Shown: positions 20,377 to 30,863, counted from the first letter of the stretch. The stretch is 64,000 nucleotides of DNA from Vibrio splendidus (GCF_001557875.1 NZ_LNRF01000006.1:124001-188000); one strand, 5' to 3'. The notes: generated by a model from the sequence alone, not told the origin. Made by a program: numbers and translations.

Positions 20377-21480
20377 CTAACTTAAGTGTTCTTTTGCCAA
20401 ATATTCATGGCTCTGCATTTCAATTAAACGCGACTGACAACGTTTAAATTCAAACTCTAGCTGACCGTGAGTGTAGAGCTTTTCTAGCTCCACTTCCGCT
20501 GAAATAATCAGTTTCACATTGCGCTCGTAGAACTCATCAACTAATGCAATGAAGCGCCTCGCAGCGTCATCTGAAGTCGCGCCCATTTGCAACACATCAG
20601 CCAGCAGAACCGTGTGATAAACCCGAGACAACTCAATATAGTCGTTCTGGCTACGAGCCGACTGACAAAGCTGAGCAAAAGTACCATGCAACACACCATC
20701 ACTCGCTTCGACTACATCTAATTGACGGTGATTAACCTCAATCTGCTTAAGCTTCTCTTTATCTTCACCAACGAGCTGAGCGTAATACTTTTCGAGATTG
20801 ATATTCGCTTGGCTATCTAGCGGGTAATGGTAAATCTCAGCTTGCTCTAAAGTACGCAAACGGTAATCGATTCCGCTATCGACATTAAGAATATGACAGT
20901 TGTCTTGAATGAGCTTAATGGCCGGTAAGAAACGCGCTCTCTGTAACCCGTTACGATATAGATCCGCAGGGGGAATATTAGAGGTCGCGACCAAAATAAC
21001 GTTTCGAGCGAATAACTCTTGGAACAAGGTTCCTAAGATCATCGCATCGGTGATGTCTGAAACAAAGAATTCGTCGAAACAGATAATGTCCGCTTCTTCC
21101 TTCAACTTGTCTGCTACTAAAGGCAATGGATCGCTAACATTACCTAGCGCCTTTAGTTCATCATGAACTCGATACATAAAGCGGTGAAAGTGAACGCGCA
21201 TTTTTTTAGTGGTCGGTAAGGCATCGTAGAACGTATCCATTAGATATGTTTTACCGCGCCCTACGCCCCCCCAGAAGTAAAGACCTTTTGGTGGCTGTGG
21301 CAGTTCTGGCTTTTTGCCCAGTAATTTCTGGAAGCGAGTCAGTTGAGGAATGGGCGTATTCATGTAATCTTGGAATTGATGAAAGAGTTCATCTAAAGAT
21401 TTAACGGCTTGCTCTTGTGCTGGATCTCTTTGAAATCCATGTTCTTTTATATCTTGTTCGTATTTTTTAATGGGATTCAT
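20377..21480 (-). CDS. zapE: ZapE, AFG1-like cell division ATPase
   Basis: P-loop ATPase of 367 residues. Walker A GGVGRGKT is at 71-78 and Walker B IICFDEFFV near 150, followed by the sensor region LVATSNIPPADLYRNGLQRARFLP. ZapE associates with FtsZ rings late in division in E. coli. It is transcribed divergently from zapG across a 219-base gap in which I see only possible promoters. Confidence 0.94.
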   Translation of the reverse strand: MNPIKKYEQDIKEHGFQRDPAQEQAVKSLDELFHQFQDYMNTPIPQLTRFQKLLGKKPELPQPPKGLYFWGGVGRGKTYLMDTFYDALPTTKKMRVHFHRFMYRVHDELKALGNVSDPLPLVADKLKEEADIICFDEFFVSDITDAMILGTLFQELFARNVILVATSNIPPADLYRNGLQRARFLPAIKLIQDNCHILNVDSGIDYRLRTLEQAEIYHYPLDSQANINLEKYYAQLVGEDKEKLKQIEVNHRQLDVVEASDGVLHGTFAQLCQSARSQNDYIELSRVYHTVLLADVLQMGATSDDAARRFIALVDEFYERNVKLIISAEVELEKLYTHGQLEFEFKRCQSRLIEMQSHEYLAKEHLS

Positions 21481-21699
21481 GACGACATTTCCACAATGAA
21501 AGCAATATCAGACAGCAACTAAAAATGAGCCCAAACAGTACGAGGAATAACGTGAGGTGGTGAATAATGCAGCATCAAACTGCTAACTAGCGCACACGCA
21601 TTTCTCTTTATACTGCGGCATTCTCATAGTACCATGGAGCCGTAGCACGTGTAACTAAGCAGTAACAAACATGTTAAAAAACAATAATAAGGAGCTGTT

Positions 21700-22155
21700 A
21701 TGCCTTGGATGTATGCCGTTGCCGGTTTACTAGTCGGAGTTATTTTAGGGGTCGCTATTTCTCGTCTCATGACACCTGAATACAAAAAACAAAAGAACGT
21801 ACAGAAAGAATTAGATAGCGCAAAGTTTGCCCTTGAGCAGCAGCGACAAGAGCTGGCTGATCACTTTGCGAAATCAGCAGAAATGTTGGACACCTTAGGT
21901 AAAGACTACACAAAACTGTACCAACACATGGAAAAAACAAGCTCAGAGCTGATTCCTAACCTGCCAGAGCAAGACAACCCATTTGTGAAAACAGCCGCTG
22001 CCCATTCGGACAAGCCACAAGAGAAGTCTTCAGTAAAAGAGGCAACTCTTGAAGAACAACCGAAAGATTACGCGAATGGCGCAACCGGTTTATTTACAGA
22101 GCAGAAAAAAGAAATCATGGATGCTCCCGATGTTGTAACAGCAAAAGCATCGTAA
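21700..22155 (+). CDS. zapG: ZapG (YhcB, DUF1043), membrane-anchored envelope/division protein
   Basis: Protein of 151 residues with an N-terminal membrane anchor (about 3-22) and a long cytoplasmic coiled coil (about 28-85), followed by a disordered polar tail. The family is implicated in coordinating envelope growth and division. ATG 21700 follows a strong AAGGAG. It lies between zapE and degQ, as in E. coli. Confidence 0.9.
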   Translation: MPWMYAVAGLLVGVILGVAISRLMTPEYKKQKNVQKELDSAKFALEQQRQELADHFAKSAEMLDTLGKDYTKLYQHMEKTSSELIPNLPEQDNPFVKTAAAHSDKPQEKSSVKEATLEEQPKDYANGATGLFTEQKKEIMDAPDVVTAKAS

Positions 22156-22172
22156 ACATTTAACACTTCTGT

Positions 22173-22200
22173 GAACTTTACAAAGGTTTTTGAGTCATAA
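22173..22200 (+). promoter_or_regulatory. Candidate sigma-E promoter of degQ
   Basis: GAACTT (22173-22178) is followed after 16 bases by TCATAA (22195-22200), close to the extracytoplasmic stress sigma-E pattern GAACTT-N16-TCnnA. It lies about 80 bases before the degQ ATG. Based on consensus only. Confidence 0.5.
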
Positions 22201-22235
22201 CTTTCACTCAGGTCATTGGAAACTTCTCATACTTA

Positions 22236-22247
22236 TTATACGTATAA
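22236..22247 (+). promoter_or_regulatory. 12-bp palindrome before degQ
   Basis: TTATACGTATAA is a perfect dyad 31 bases upstream of the degQ start, within the expected leader or a second promoter -10. It could be an operator or chance in A+T-rich DNA. Confidence 0.25.
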
Positions 22248-22278
22248 GAGGGTTAAGACCTTAACTAGAGAGGAGTTT

Positions 22279-23637
22279 ATGATGAAAAAACCTTTGCTTG
22301 CTTTATCAGTATTAACTTTAAGCTTAAGTTCAATCATCACCCCCATTCAAGCAACTGCCGCACTGCCATTAAGTGTGGGTAATGAACAATTACCCAGCCT
22401 TGCTCCTATGCTTGAACAAGTGACCCCCGCTGTGGTTAGTATTGCCGTAGAAGGCAAACAGGTACAACGTCAGCAAATCCCTGAACAATTTCAATTCTTT
22501 TTTGGTCCAGAACAAACACGAGAGCGCCCATTCCGCGGGCTAGGATCTGGTGTCATCATCGACGCCAAGAAAGGTCATATAGTGACCAATTACCATGTCA
22601 TTAATGGTGCGGACGATATCAAAGTAAAACTGCATGATGGTCGAGAGTACGATGCTGAACTTATCGGTGGCGACCAGATGTCTGATATCGCACTGCTAAA
22701 ATTAGAAGAAGCCAAGAACCTTACCCAGATAAAAGTCGCAGACTCAGACAAACTAAGAGTTGGTGATTTTAGTGTCGCGATCGGCAACCCATTCGGACTA
22801 GGACAAACCGTAACATCCGGTATTGTTTCTGCACTTGGTCGTAGCGGCCTGAATCTAGAAAACTTTGAAAACTTCATTCAAACCGATGCAGCAATCAACA
22901 GCGGTAACTCTGGTGGCGCGCTAGTGAACCTCAACGGTGAGCTAATTGGTATCAACACCGCCATTCTTGGCCCTAACGGAGGTAATGTCGGTATCGGCTT
23001 TGCAATCCCTTCTAATATGATGACAAACCTGACAGAACAAATTCTCGACTTCGGTGAAGTAAAACGCGGCATGCTTGGCGTTCAAGGCGGAGAAGTGACC
23101 TCCGAATTGGCAGAAGCTCTCGGTTATGAATCAAGTAAGGGCGCCTTTGTTAGCCAAATCGTCCCAGACAGCGCAGCAGATAAAGCTGGGCTGAAAGCGG
23201 GCGATATTATTGTCTCTATTAATGGCAAACGCATTGATACCTTCAGCGAGTTAAGAGCTAAGGTCGCAACACTCGGCGCTGGTAAGCAGATTGAGCTGGG
23301 TGTGGTTCGTGACGGTAAGAGCAAAACCTTTGATGTGACGCTTGGTGAATCAACCAATAATAAGACACAGGCAGAGAAGCTCCATGAAGGACTAGCCGGT
23401 GCTGAGTTAACCAACACAACAGAGAGTGACTCAGCAACAGGCGTCAAGGTATCGAGTGTTGCTCAAGGCTCGCCAGCCGAAGCCTATCAACTTCTGAAAG
23501 ATGACATCATCATCGGGGTAAACCGTCAAACGGTTAAGAACCTTGCTGAGTTTAGAGAGATTCTTGAAAAACAACCTGGTGTACTGGCGCTTAATATCCA
23601 GCGAGGCGACAGGACTATCTATCTTGTAATTCGATAG
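22279..23637 (+). CDS. degQ: DegQ/DegP-type periplasmic serine protease (Do family)
   Basis: HtrA protease of 452 residues from ATG 22279 (GAGAGGAG just upstream; ATG 22282 is equivalent). Signal peptide about 1-28, trypsin-like domain with His106, Asp136 and Ser211 (GNSGGAL), then two PDZ domains. It degrades or refolds damaged envelope proteins. It is the only Do protease in the window; the position next to degS is that of degQ, but it may serve as the DegP of this organism. Confidence 0.93.
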   Translation: MMKKPLLALSVLTLSLSSIITPIQATAALPLSVGNEQLPSLAPMLEQVTPAVVSIAVEGKQVQRQQIPEQFQFFFGPEQTRERPFRGLGSGVIIDAKKGHIVTNYHVINGADDIKVKLHDGREYDAELIGGDQMSDIALLKLEEAKNLTQIKVADSDKLRVGDFSVAIGNPFGLGQTVTSGIVSALGRSGLNLENFENFIQTDAAINSGNSGGALVNLNGELIGINTAILGPNGGNVGIGFAIPSNMMTNLTEQILDFGEVKRGMLGVQGGEVTSELAEALGYESSKGAFVSQIVPDSAADKAGLKAGDIIVSINGKRIDTFSELRAKVATLGAGKQIELGVVRDGKSKTFDVTLGESTNNKTQAEKLHEGLAGAELTNTTESDSATGVKVSSVAQGSPAEAYQLLKDDIIIGVNRQTVKNLAEFREILEKQPGVLALNIQRGDRTIYLVIR

Positions 23638-23658
23638 TCTTACGTCAACGCAATTACA

Positions 23659-23708
23659 GGGAGGCCCAGTAAGTTTGCTTTAAACTTACTCAGTCTCCCT
23701 TTTCTTTA
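23659..23708 (+). terminator. Terminator after degQ
   Basis: A two-part stem GGGAG...CTCCC enclosing AGTAAGTTT / AAACTTACT, followed by TTTTCTTT. It lies 22 bases after the degQ stop and separates degQ from degS. Confidence 0.8.
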
Positions 23709-23795
23709 GATCAATCAAAATGCTATGCTTCACTGGTAATCAAGTCAGTCATCCATTCATGGAGGCTTCACACCTTACTTGTTGAAGAGGGAAAC

Positions 23796-24860
23796 ATGCT
23801 GTCCTTTCTATTTCGTTCTATTTCCCTTGGACTCGTTTCAGCGGCGCTTATTCTTCTCGCATTTCCGAGCTTAAGGCCAGCAATTGTTGCTGACGTCACT
23901 AGCCCTAAAGTCGATAATATTGGCTCTCTTCAGATTTCATTTAACCAAGCAGTTCGCCGAGCGGCACCTGCAGTGGTTAACATTTATAGCCGTAAATACG
24001 CTGAAAGCGATCGTAACAAACTGCTCACTCAAGGTTTGGGCTCTGGGGTGATTGTTAGCGAGAAAGGTTACATCATTACCAACTTCCATGTTGTGGCTCA
24101 AGCAGACCAAATAGTTGTGGCACTTCAAGATGGCCGAGTGGCCGCTGCACAATTGGTTGGCTCAGACAAGCGCACCGATATCGCGATACTTAGAGTCAGC
24201 GGTGACAACCTACCGGTGATCCCACTCAACTCTAATTACAAAGCCAATGTCGGTGATGTAGTACTGGCTATCGGTAACCCATATAACCTAGGTCAAACAA
24301 CAACCTTTGGTATCATCTCTGCAACCGGCCGCTCTTCGATCAGTGCCGATGGCCATCAAGCCTTTATTCAGACCGACGCGGCAATCAATGAAGGTAATTC
24401 AGGTGGCGCGCTGGTTAACTCACAAGGTGAGCTAGTCGGTATCAATACCGCTTCTTTCCAACAAGCTACCGACATGGAAACCTATGGGATCTCATTTGCT
24501 ATCCCCTATCCACTTGCGAATAAAATCATGGAGAAGATCATCGCCGATGGTCGCGTGATTCGCGGTTATATCGGTATCGATGGACAAGACATCAACTCTG
24601 TCACCTCACGCATGTTAGGTACTAAGAATATCGGTGGGATTGTTGTGTTAGGTATCGATCCAAATGGCCCAGCAGCGGATGCCGGTTTTGAAGCCCAAGA
24701 CATTATTGTCAGCATCAACAATAACCAGGTAAATGGTCGTCAGAGTGTGATGGATACTGTTACTGATTTACGTCCAGGTACCGTGATTGATGTAGGCATC
24801 TTACGCCAAGGTGAAAACAAAACCCTCAAAGTAACGATTGCTGAAGATACTCGCCTGTAG
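23796..24860 (+). CDS. degS: DegS, site-1 protease of the sigma-E stress pathway
   Basis: Membrane-anchored HtrA protease of 354 residues. An N-terminal anchor (about 5-28) is followed by the protease domain with His98, Asp128 and Ser202 (EGNSGGAL) and a single PDZ domain. On sensing misfolded porin C-termini, DegS cleaves the anti-sigma factor RseA. The single PDZ and the uncleaved anchor distinguish it from DegQ. GAAGAGGG precedes the ATG. Confidence 0.95.
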   Translation: MLSFLFRSISLGLVSAALILLAFPSLRPAIVADVTSPKVDNIGSLQISFNQAVRRAAPAVVNIYSRKYAESDRNKLLTQGLGSGVIVSEKGYIITNFHVVAQADQIVVALQDGRVAAAQLVGSDKRTDIAILRVSGDNLPVIPLNSNYKANVGDVVLAIGNPYNLGQTTTFGIISATGRSSISADGHQAFIQTDAAINEGNSGGALVNSQGELVGINTASFQQATDMETYGISFAIPYPLANKIMEKIIADGRVIRGYIGIDGQDINSVTSRMLGTKNIGGIVVLGIDPNGPAADAGFEAQDIIVSINNNQVNGRQSVMDTVTDLRPGTVIDVGILRQGENKTLKVTIAEDTRL

Positions 24861-24920
24861 AGTAAACTCTGTAAACAGTAATTCAAGCTGCTGGATTTAT
24901 GCGGCTTATAAACAAATACA

Positions 24921-24951
24921 AAAAACCCAGCTCACAGGCTGGGTTTTCTTT
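24921..24951. terminator. Bidirectional terminator between degS and parC
   Basis: AACCCAGC / GCTGGGTT stem with a 6-base loop, A-run on one side and TTTTCTTTT on the other, placed between convergent genes. Confidence 0.88.
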
Positions 24952-24976
24952 TATCTAAAGATAGTATCAGGGATCT

Positions 24977-27235
24977 CTACGATTCACTTGGCTCTTCGAT
25001 ATCGATGCGAGTCACTCGCTGTAAACCTCTTGGTAGTAGGCCACCACGGCGACCACGTTCACCACGGAAGTTTTCAAGATCTGCTGGTTTCAAGCCAAGC
25101 TTACGTTTACCGGCATAGATAGTCAGTGTCGCATTCTCTGGTATAGCCATGAGATGCGATACAAACTCTTCACGCTCTTTTGCTTTCGCAGAAGGGATAT
25201 TGATGATCTTGTTGCCTTTACCCTTACTCAACTGAGGTAGGTCTTTAATAGGGAACAACAACATACGGCCTTGGTTAGTAATCGCCAGAATTTGGTTACT
25301 GTCCAAATCAGCAATAGGGCTTGGCATCATCACTTCAGAGGCTTGTGGCAAGTTAACCAACGCTTTACCGCTCTTGTTCTTAGACAGCAGATCGCTACCC
25401 TTACAAACAAAGCCATAACCAGCATCAGAACCGACTAACCATAATTGCTCATTCTCTCCCATCACCACTTGGCGAATAGAAGTACCAGGGCTGACGTTCA
25501 AGCGGCCCGTAATTGGCTCACCTTGGCTACGTGCCGATGGTAATGAATGAGATTCAAGGGAGTAGCTTCGGCCATCACTGCCGAGGAACACTGCTTGTTG
25601 GTTACTCTTACCTTTAGCGCTCGCTAAGAACTTATCACCAGACTTGTAGTTCAAGCCTTCAGCATCAACTTCATGCCCTTTAGCATGACGAATCCAACCT
25701 TTCTCAGACAATACAACCGTGATTGGTTCGCTTGGTACTAAGTCGCGTTCTGTTAGCGCTTTCGCTTCTGCACGCTCAATCAGAGGTGAACGACGATCAT
25801 CGCCGTATTTATCCGCATCTGCTTGGATTTCTTTCTTGATCAGCGTATTCAAGCGACGCTCTGAACCGAGTAGCTTTTCAAGCTTTTCACGTTCAGCTTC
25901 AAGCTCTTCTTGTTCCGCTCGGATTTTAAACTCTTCTAACTTAGCTAAGTTACGAAGTTTAATATCAAGAATCGCATTGGCTTGAATTTCAGAAATGTTG
26001 AAACGGCTCATCAATACAGGACATGGCTCGTCTTCTGTACGAATGATCTCAATCACTTCATCGATATTAAGATAAGCAGCAAGCAAGCCTTCTAAGATGT
26101 GCAAACGTGCCAATACTTTATCTAAACGGTACTGCAAACGACGACGAACTGTTGTGCGACGGAACTCAATCCACTCTTTCAGGATCTGAACTAAGCCTTT
26201 AACTTGAGGACGGTTATCTAAACCAATCATGTTCAAGTTAACGCGGAAGTTTTTCTCTAGATCCGTCGACGCGAACAGGTGACTCATCAATTGATCACAG
26301 TCGATACGATTTGAACGAGGAACGACAACGATACGCGTTGGGTTCTCATGATCAGATTCATCACGCAAGTCGTCAACCATTGGCAGCTTCTTAGCGCGCA
26401 TCTGGTTAGCGATTTGCTCAAGTAACTTCGCACCTGACACTTGATGAGGTAAAGCCGTGATAACAATATCAGAGCCTTCCTTGTGCCAAACCGCGCGCAT
26501 CTTGATGCTGCCACGTCCAGTACGGTAGATTTTTTCGATGTCCGATTTCGGAGAGATAATCTCAGCTTCTGTCGGGTAATCTGGACCTTGAATGAAACCC
26601 ATCACATCTGAAAGCTCAGACTTAGGCGTATCAATTAGGTGAATGGCCGCATTAGCGACTTCACGTACGTTGTGTGGTGGAATATCGGTCGCCATACCTA
26701 CCGCGATACCAGTGATACCGTTAAGTAGGATATGAGGCAGACGAGCAGGCAACATTTGAGGCTCTTTCATGGTGCCATCAAAGTTTGGTTGCCAATCAAC
26801 GGTACCTTGACCTAATTCACCTAGAAGTACCTCAGCAAACTTAGACAATTTCGCTTCGGTATAACGCATTGCAGCGAACGATTTCGGGTCATCCGGAGCA
26901 CCCCAGTTGCCTTGACCATCTACCAATGGGTAGCGGTAAGAGAAAGGCTGCGCCATCAATACCATCGCTTCGTAACAAGCAGAGTCACCGTGTGGGTGAT
27001 ACTTACCTAATACGTCACCAACGGTACGTGCTGATTTTTTGTATTTCGATGCAGCTGATAAGCCCAATTCAGACATCGCGTAGATAATACGACGCTGTAC
27101 TGGCTTCAAGCCATCACCGATATACGGCAATGCACGATCCATGATCACGTACATTGAGTAATTTAAGTAGGCATCTTCGGTGAACTTGCGCATTGGCAAC
27201 TGTTCAACGCCATCATATGTAATTTCGTTAGACAT
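24977..27235 (-). CDS. parC: ParC, topoisomerase IV subunit A
   Basis: Protein of 752 residues. The winged-helix breakage domain has the catalytic tyrosine in [10 protein letters not shown] (Tyr125), followed by a long coiled coil and C-terminal beta-pinwheel repeats. With ParE it decatenates daughter chromosomes. The quinolone-resistance region reads [15 protein letters not shown] with Ser85 and Glu89, the residues of susceptible strains. It starts three bases after the parE stop. Confidence 0.97.
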   Translation of the reverse strand: MSNEITYDGVEQLPMRKFTEDAYLNYSMYVIMDRALPYIGDGLKPVQRRIIYAMSELGLSAASKYKKSARTVGDVLGKYHPHGDSACYEAMVLMAQPFSYRYPLVDGQGNWGAPDDPKSFAAMRYTEAKLSKFAEVLLGELGQGTVDWQPNFDGTMKEPQMLPARLPHILLNGITGIAVGMATDIPPHNVREVANAAIHLIDTPKSELSDVMGFIQGPDYPTEAEIISPKSDIEKIYRTGRGSIKMRAVWHKEGSDIVITALPHQVSGAKLLEQIANQMRAKKLPMVDDLRDESDHENPTRIVVVPRSNRIDCDQLMSHLFASTDLEKNFRVNLNMIGLDNRPQVKGLVQILKEWIEFRRTTVRRRLQYRLDKVLARLHILEGLLAAYLNIDEVIEIIRTEDEPCPVLMSRFNISEIQANAILDIKLRNLAKLEEFKIRAEQEELEAEREKLEKLLGSERRLNTLIKKEIQADADKYGDDRRSPLIERAEAKALTERDLVPSEPITVVLSEKGWIRHAKGHEVDAEGLNYKSGDKFLASAKGKSNQQAVFLGSDGRSYSLESHSLPSARSQGEPITGRLNVSPGTSIRQVVMGENEQLWLVGSDAGYGFVCKGSDLLSKNKSGKALVNLPQASEVMMPSPIADLDSNQILAITNQGRMLLFPIKDLPQLSKGKGNKIINIPSAKAKEREEFVSHLMAIPENATLTIYAGKRKLGLKPADLENFRGERGRRGGLLPRGLQRVTRIDIEEPSES

Positions 27236-27238
27236 CCA

Positions 27239-29119
27239 TTATACCTCGGCCATATCACCGTTAGTCTGTAGCCATGTACGGCGATCATCTGCACGTTTTT
27301 TACCAAGCAGCATGTCCATCATCTCGTTGGTCGCTTCGCTGTCATCAATCGTTAACTGCACAAGGCGACGAGTGTTTGGATCCATGGTGGTTTCACGCAA
27401 CTGAAGTGGGTTCATTTCACCCAGACCTTTGAATCGTTGCACGTTGATCTTGGCTTTCTTCTGCGATAGTCGCTCAAGCACACCGTCTTTCTCTGCGTCA
27501 TCGAGTGCGTAGAACACTTCTTTGCCGCAATCGATACGATACAGAGGAGGCATTGCCACATAGATATGGCCCGCTTCAACTAATGCATGGAAATGGCGAG
27601 TAAACAAAGCACATAGCAGTGTCGCGATATGAAGACCATCCGAGTCCGCATCGGCAAGGATACAGATCTTACCGTAACGCAGGCCTGATAAATCATCGTT
27701 GTCCGGGTCGATACCCAGAGCCACTGAGATGTCGTGTACTTCTTGCGAAGCCAATACTTGGTCTGCTGACACTTCCCATGTATTTAGGATCTTACCGCGA
27801 AGTGGCATCACCGCTTGGAACTCACGGTCACGTGCTTGTTTAGCAGAACCGCCCGCCGAGTCCCCTTCCACGAAGAAGATTTCGGTACGGCTTAAGTCTT
27901 GAACTGAACAGTCCGTTAGCTTACCCGGCAGTGCTGGGCCTGAAGCTATTTTCTTACGCACAACCTTTTTGCTTGCGCGCATACGGCGGTGAGCATTTGC
28001 AATACAAGCTTCTGCTAGCTGCTCTGCCAGCTGTGGCTTTTCGTTCAACCACAAGCTAAACGCATCTTTTACCACACCAGAAACAAACGCAGCGGTTTGA
28101 CGCGAAGACAAGCGCTCTTTTGTTTGACCAGCAAACTGCGGATCTTGCATCTTCACCGATAACACGTAAGAACAACGGTCGAAAATATCGTCGCCCGTTA
28201 GCTTAACGCCACGTGGTAGCAAGTTGCGGAATTCACAGAACTCGCGCATTGCATCAAGCAGACCTTGGCGAAGACCGTTTACGTGTGTACCACCTTGCTT
28301 AGTTGGTACTAAGTTCACGTAACTCTCGGTAATCATATCACCGCCTTCTGGCTGCCAGATGATCGCCCAGTTCGCCATTTCTGTTTCAGCTACAAATTCG
28401 CCAACATAAGGCTCTTCAGGCAGTAAGGTGTAACCTTTCACGCCTTCGGCAAGGTAGTCTTTTAGGCCATCTTCATAGAACCATTTATGCTCTTCGCCAC
28501 CGACTTTGTCGATAAAGGTAATTTCTAAACCTGGGCAAAGTACTGCTTTTGCACGTAGGTTGTTAATCAGACGCAGTGTCGAAAATTTAGGGCTATCGAA
28601 ATACTTAGGATCAGGCCAAAAATGTACAGATGTCCCACTGTTACGATGGCCACAAGTGCCCGTTACAGTCAGTTCTGTTACAGCATGACCGCCTTCAAGT
28701 GCGATCTCATGAACCTGACCTTCTCGGCGTACGGTCACTTCAACACGTTTTGACAGTGCGTTTACGACCGAAATACCTACACCGTGCAGACCACCAGAGA
28801 ACTTGTAGTTGTTGTTCGAGAATTTACCGCCAGAGTGGAGCTTAGTTAAAATCAGCTCAACACCTGAGATCCCTTTTTCAGGGTGAATATCGACAGGCAT
28901 ACCACGGCCGTCATCGGTAACTTCTAACGATTGGTCTGCATGAAGCACAACTTTGATCTTCTTAGCGTGTCCCGCTAGTGCTTCATCGACCGAGTTATCA
29001 ATGACTTCTTGGGCAAGGTGGTTAGGTCTTTCTGTCTCGGTATACATTCCCGGGCGGTGTCGCACAGGGTCGAGACCTTCAAGTACCTCGAGGTCTTTTG
29101 CATTATATTGTTCAGTCAT
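27239..29119 (-). CDS. parE: ParE, topoisomerase IV subunit B
   Basis: ATPase subunit of 626 residues: GHKL ATPase domain (VRHRPGMYT, DDGRGMPVD, GGLHGVG motifs), transducer, and TOPRIM domain with EGDSAGGSAKQARDR and the DADSDG metal motif. I chose the ATG at 29119 (MTEQYNAKDLEVL), matching homologues; a codon 18 bases upstream is in frame but adds non-homologous residues. It is cotranscribed with parC. Confidence 0.96.
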   Translation of the reverse strand: MTEQYNAKDLEVLEGLDPVRHRPGMYTETERPNHLAQEVIDNSVDEALAGHAKKIKVVLHADQSLEVTDDGRGMPVDIHPEKGISGVELILTKLHSGGKFSNNNYKFSGGLHGVGISVVNALSKRVEVTVRREGQVHEIALEGGHAVTELTVTGTCGHRNSGTSVHFWPDPKYFDSPKFSTLRLINNLRAKAVLCPGLEITFIDKVGGEEHKWFYEDGLKDYLAEGVKGYTLLPEEPYVGEFVAETEMANWAIIWQPEGGDMITESYVNLVPTKQGGTHVNGLRQGLLDAMREFCEFRNLLPRGVKLTGDDIFDRCSYVLSVKMQDPQFAGQTKERLSSRQTAAFVSGVVKDAFSLWLNEKPQLAEQLAEACIANAHRRMRASKKVVRKKIASGPALPGKLTDCSVQDLSRTEIFFVEGDSAGGSAKQARDREFQAVMPLRGKILNTWEVSADQVLASQEVHDISVALGIDPDNDDLSGLRYGKICILADADSDGLHIATLLCALFTRHFHALVEAGHIYVAMPPLYRIDCGKEVFYALDDAEKDGVLERLSQKKAKINVQRFKGLGEMNPLQLRETTMDPNTRRLVQLTIDDSEATNEMMDMLLGKKRADDRRTWLQTNGDMAEV

Positions 29120-29185
29120 AATACGGAGTTTACTCAAAAAGTTTGCGTCAGTTCGCTGGCTCCAGTTTCACTAAAGCAGAATCAT

Positions 29186-29205
29186 TACTATGAACCGTCA
29201 TAGTA
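29186..29205. repeat. Perfect 8-bp inverted repeat upstream of parE
   Basis: TACTATGA-ACCG-TCATAGTA lies 66 bases before parE, in the 239-base parE-yqiA gap. It could form a leader hairpin or bind a protein. Nothing else is seen in that gap. Confidence 0.4.
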
Positions 29206-29358
29206 GAGCGAACGAGCGAAGTATTGGGGAATATAGTCTGGAAGCTGAGTAATGATGTCAAGCTAGTTCAAAAACTAAGACATCAAACTATGATATTTCA
29301 CCATTGATAGATGAAATAACAGGCAAACAAGAGAAAATCACTTAGTTGGTGAAACAGA

Positions 29359-29967
29359 TTAGATATTTAGAAAGGTGATGATTTGTTGTGGGTAGCGTTC
29401 AAAATCAACAAAACTATGATCCCCCCCCTCTTCTACTGTCTGTGTTGCACCTTGGTACTTCTCTACCGCTTGTCGGTAATCCAGAACTTCATCTTCCGTT
29501 TGCTGAAGTAACCAGAAATCACTCGGCTTAGTGATAACCGGAACCTCTAACGCCTTCAGTTCATCGATATGCTTTGTTTCCAGTACATATCGCTCATCAG
29601 TGTATGGGTTTACTTGTTCACCTAAATAGTCAGCAAGAAGCTCAAATGGCTTTACTGCTGGGTTTACAACCACCGCTTTAAAACCATAGTGACTATTCAG
29701 CCATGTTGAAAGATAGCCACCCAATGAGCTACCCACCAACGCTATTTGATATTGTTCTTTGTATTGCTCCACCAGCTGCTGCAAATGGAGTGCCGCTTGC
29801 TGAGGGAAACTCGGCAGTTGAGGGGTTACAACTTTAATATCAGCGCGATGCTTAGCACAGTAATCTGCCATCACATTCGCTTTATGAGAACGTGATGAGC
29901 TGTTAAACCCATGAATATAGAGAAGCAGCGATGGCTTATTAGCTTGTTGATTAGAGCCTGGCATCAA
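29359..29967 (-). CDS. yqiA: YqiA-type alpha/beta-hydrolase esterase
   Basis: Alpha/beta hydrolase of 202 residues. The oxyanion HGFNSS motif is near residue 19, the nucleophile elbow GSSLGGY near 79, and a GGDHSF motif supplies the late histidine. The E. coli homologue is an acyl-CoA/palmitoyl ester hydrolase of uncertain purpose. It lies 12 bases after cpdA in a cluster conserved next to parE. Confidence 0.9.
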   Translation of the reverse strand: MMPGSNQQANKPSLLLYIHGFNSSSRSHKANVMADYCAKHRADIKVVTPQLPSFPQQAALHLQQLVEQYKEQYQIALVGSSLGGYLSTWLNSHYGFKAVVVNPAVKPFELLADYLGEQVNPYTDERYVLETKHIDELKALEVPVITKPSDFWLLQQTEDEVLDYRQAVEKYQGATQTVEEGGDHSFVDFERYPQQIITFLNI

Positions 29968-29979
29968 TAACCACCTTCA

Positions 29980-30804
29980 TTAGTAACCAGCAGCCTTAAA
30001 ATCAGGCAAGAACTGCCCATGAGGCAAACGACGAACTTGCGTGCTAACAGTACCGTCTTGATGTAATTCAATCTCTCTCCAGCCCGGAGACAAAGTGTCT
30101 ACCGCGAAGTCATCTGAGTTAGGTTTGAATTGCACACAAGTCGACGGTGTTGCCATGACTTGTACACCATGATGATCTCGGTTCATGTCTTGATGAACGT
30201 GGCCACACAGCACTGCTTTAACATTGGTGTGCTGTTGAACCACATCCCAAAATTGGTCTGCGTCTTTAAGGTTATGTTGATCCAACCATGCACTGCCAAC
30301 CAATAACGGGTGGTGGTGCAATAGAACCAATGTATTACGTTCAGGGAATTCCGTCAGCTTTTGTTCTAACAGATCAAGCTGTTGATCGCTGAGGCGACCA
30401 TGAGGCACACCCACCACTTGCGAATCCAACATCACCATCTGCCAGCTATCACCTAGCAAGACATGCTCAACGCACTGTATTTGGGTTGATGGTAAAACAC
30501 TGCCCATATTAGGCTTAAAGTCATGGTTTCCAGGCAGCCAATAACATGGCTTTTCCAAAGGCTGAATCCCTGACTCAAATTTCTGGTACGACTCTGCACT
30601 GTGATCTTGAGAGATATCACCGGTGGCTAATATCGCTTGATAGTCAAAGCCCTGGCTAACAATGCCATCGACTACAGCACGAAAGCTATCTTGAGTGTTG
30701 ATGCTTAATAAGCTGCCATTGCTCGGCGCAAATAAATGCGTGTCCGTTAGCTGCACAAGCTTAATAGTGCTCTCATCAAATTTTGAAGTGTGTGATAATT
30801 CCAA
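29980..30804 (-). CDS. cpdA: CpdA, 3',5'-cyclic-AMP phosphodiesterase
   Basis: Calcineurin-like metallophosphoesterase of 274 residues with the metal motifs DTHLF, GDISQD, GNHDF, HHHPLL and GHVHQD in order. It hydrolyses cAMP and so tempers CRP signalling. The best start is a TTG at 30802-30804, which gives the E. coli length; no in-frame ATG is nearby and the ribosome site is weak, implying modest expression. Confidence 0.93.
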   Translation of the reverse strand: MELSHTSKFDESTIKLVQLTDTHLFAPSNGSLLSINTQDSFRAVVDGIVSQGFDYQAILATGDISQDHSAESYQKFESGIQPLEKPCYWLPGNHDFKPNMGSVLPSTQIQCVEHVLLGDSWQMVMLDSQVVGVPHGRLSDQQLDLLEQKLTEFPERNTLVLLHHHPLLVGSAWLDQHNLKDADQFWDVVQQHTNVKAVLCGHVHQDMNRDHHGVQVMATPSTCVQFKPNSDDFAVDTLSPGWREIELHQDGTVSTQVRRLPHGQFLPDFKAAGY

Positions 30805-30863
30805 AATAACAAATCCAGATACGTTACTGTTTAGACTTTAAAAGTGTTGTTCAATAAGCTCAA

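Noticed and set aside
27619..28845. Several plus-strand frames of 60-75 codons inside parE
   Set aside because: All are shadows of parE, which has complete GHKL and TOPRIM motifs.
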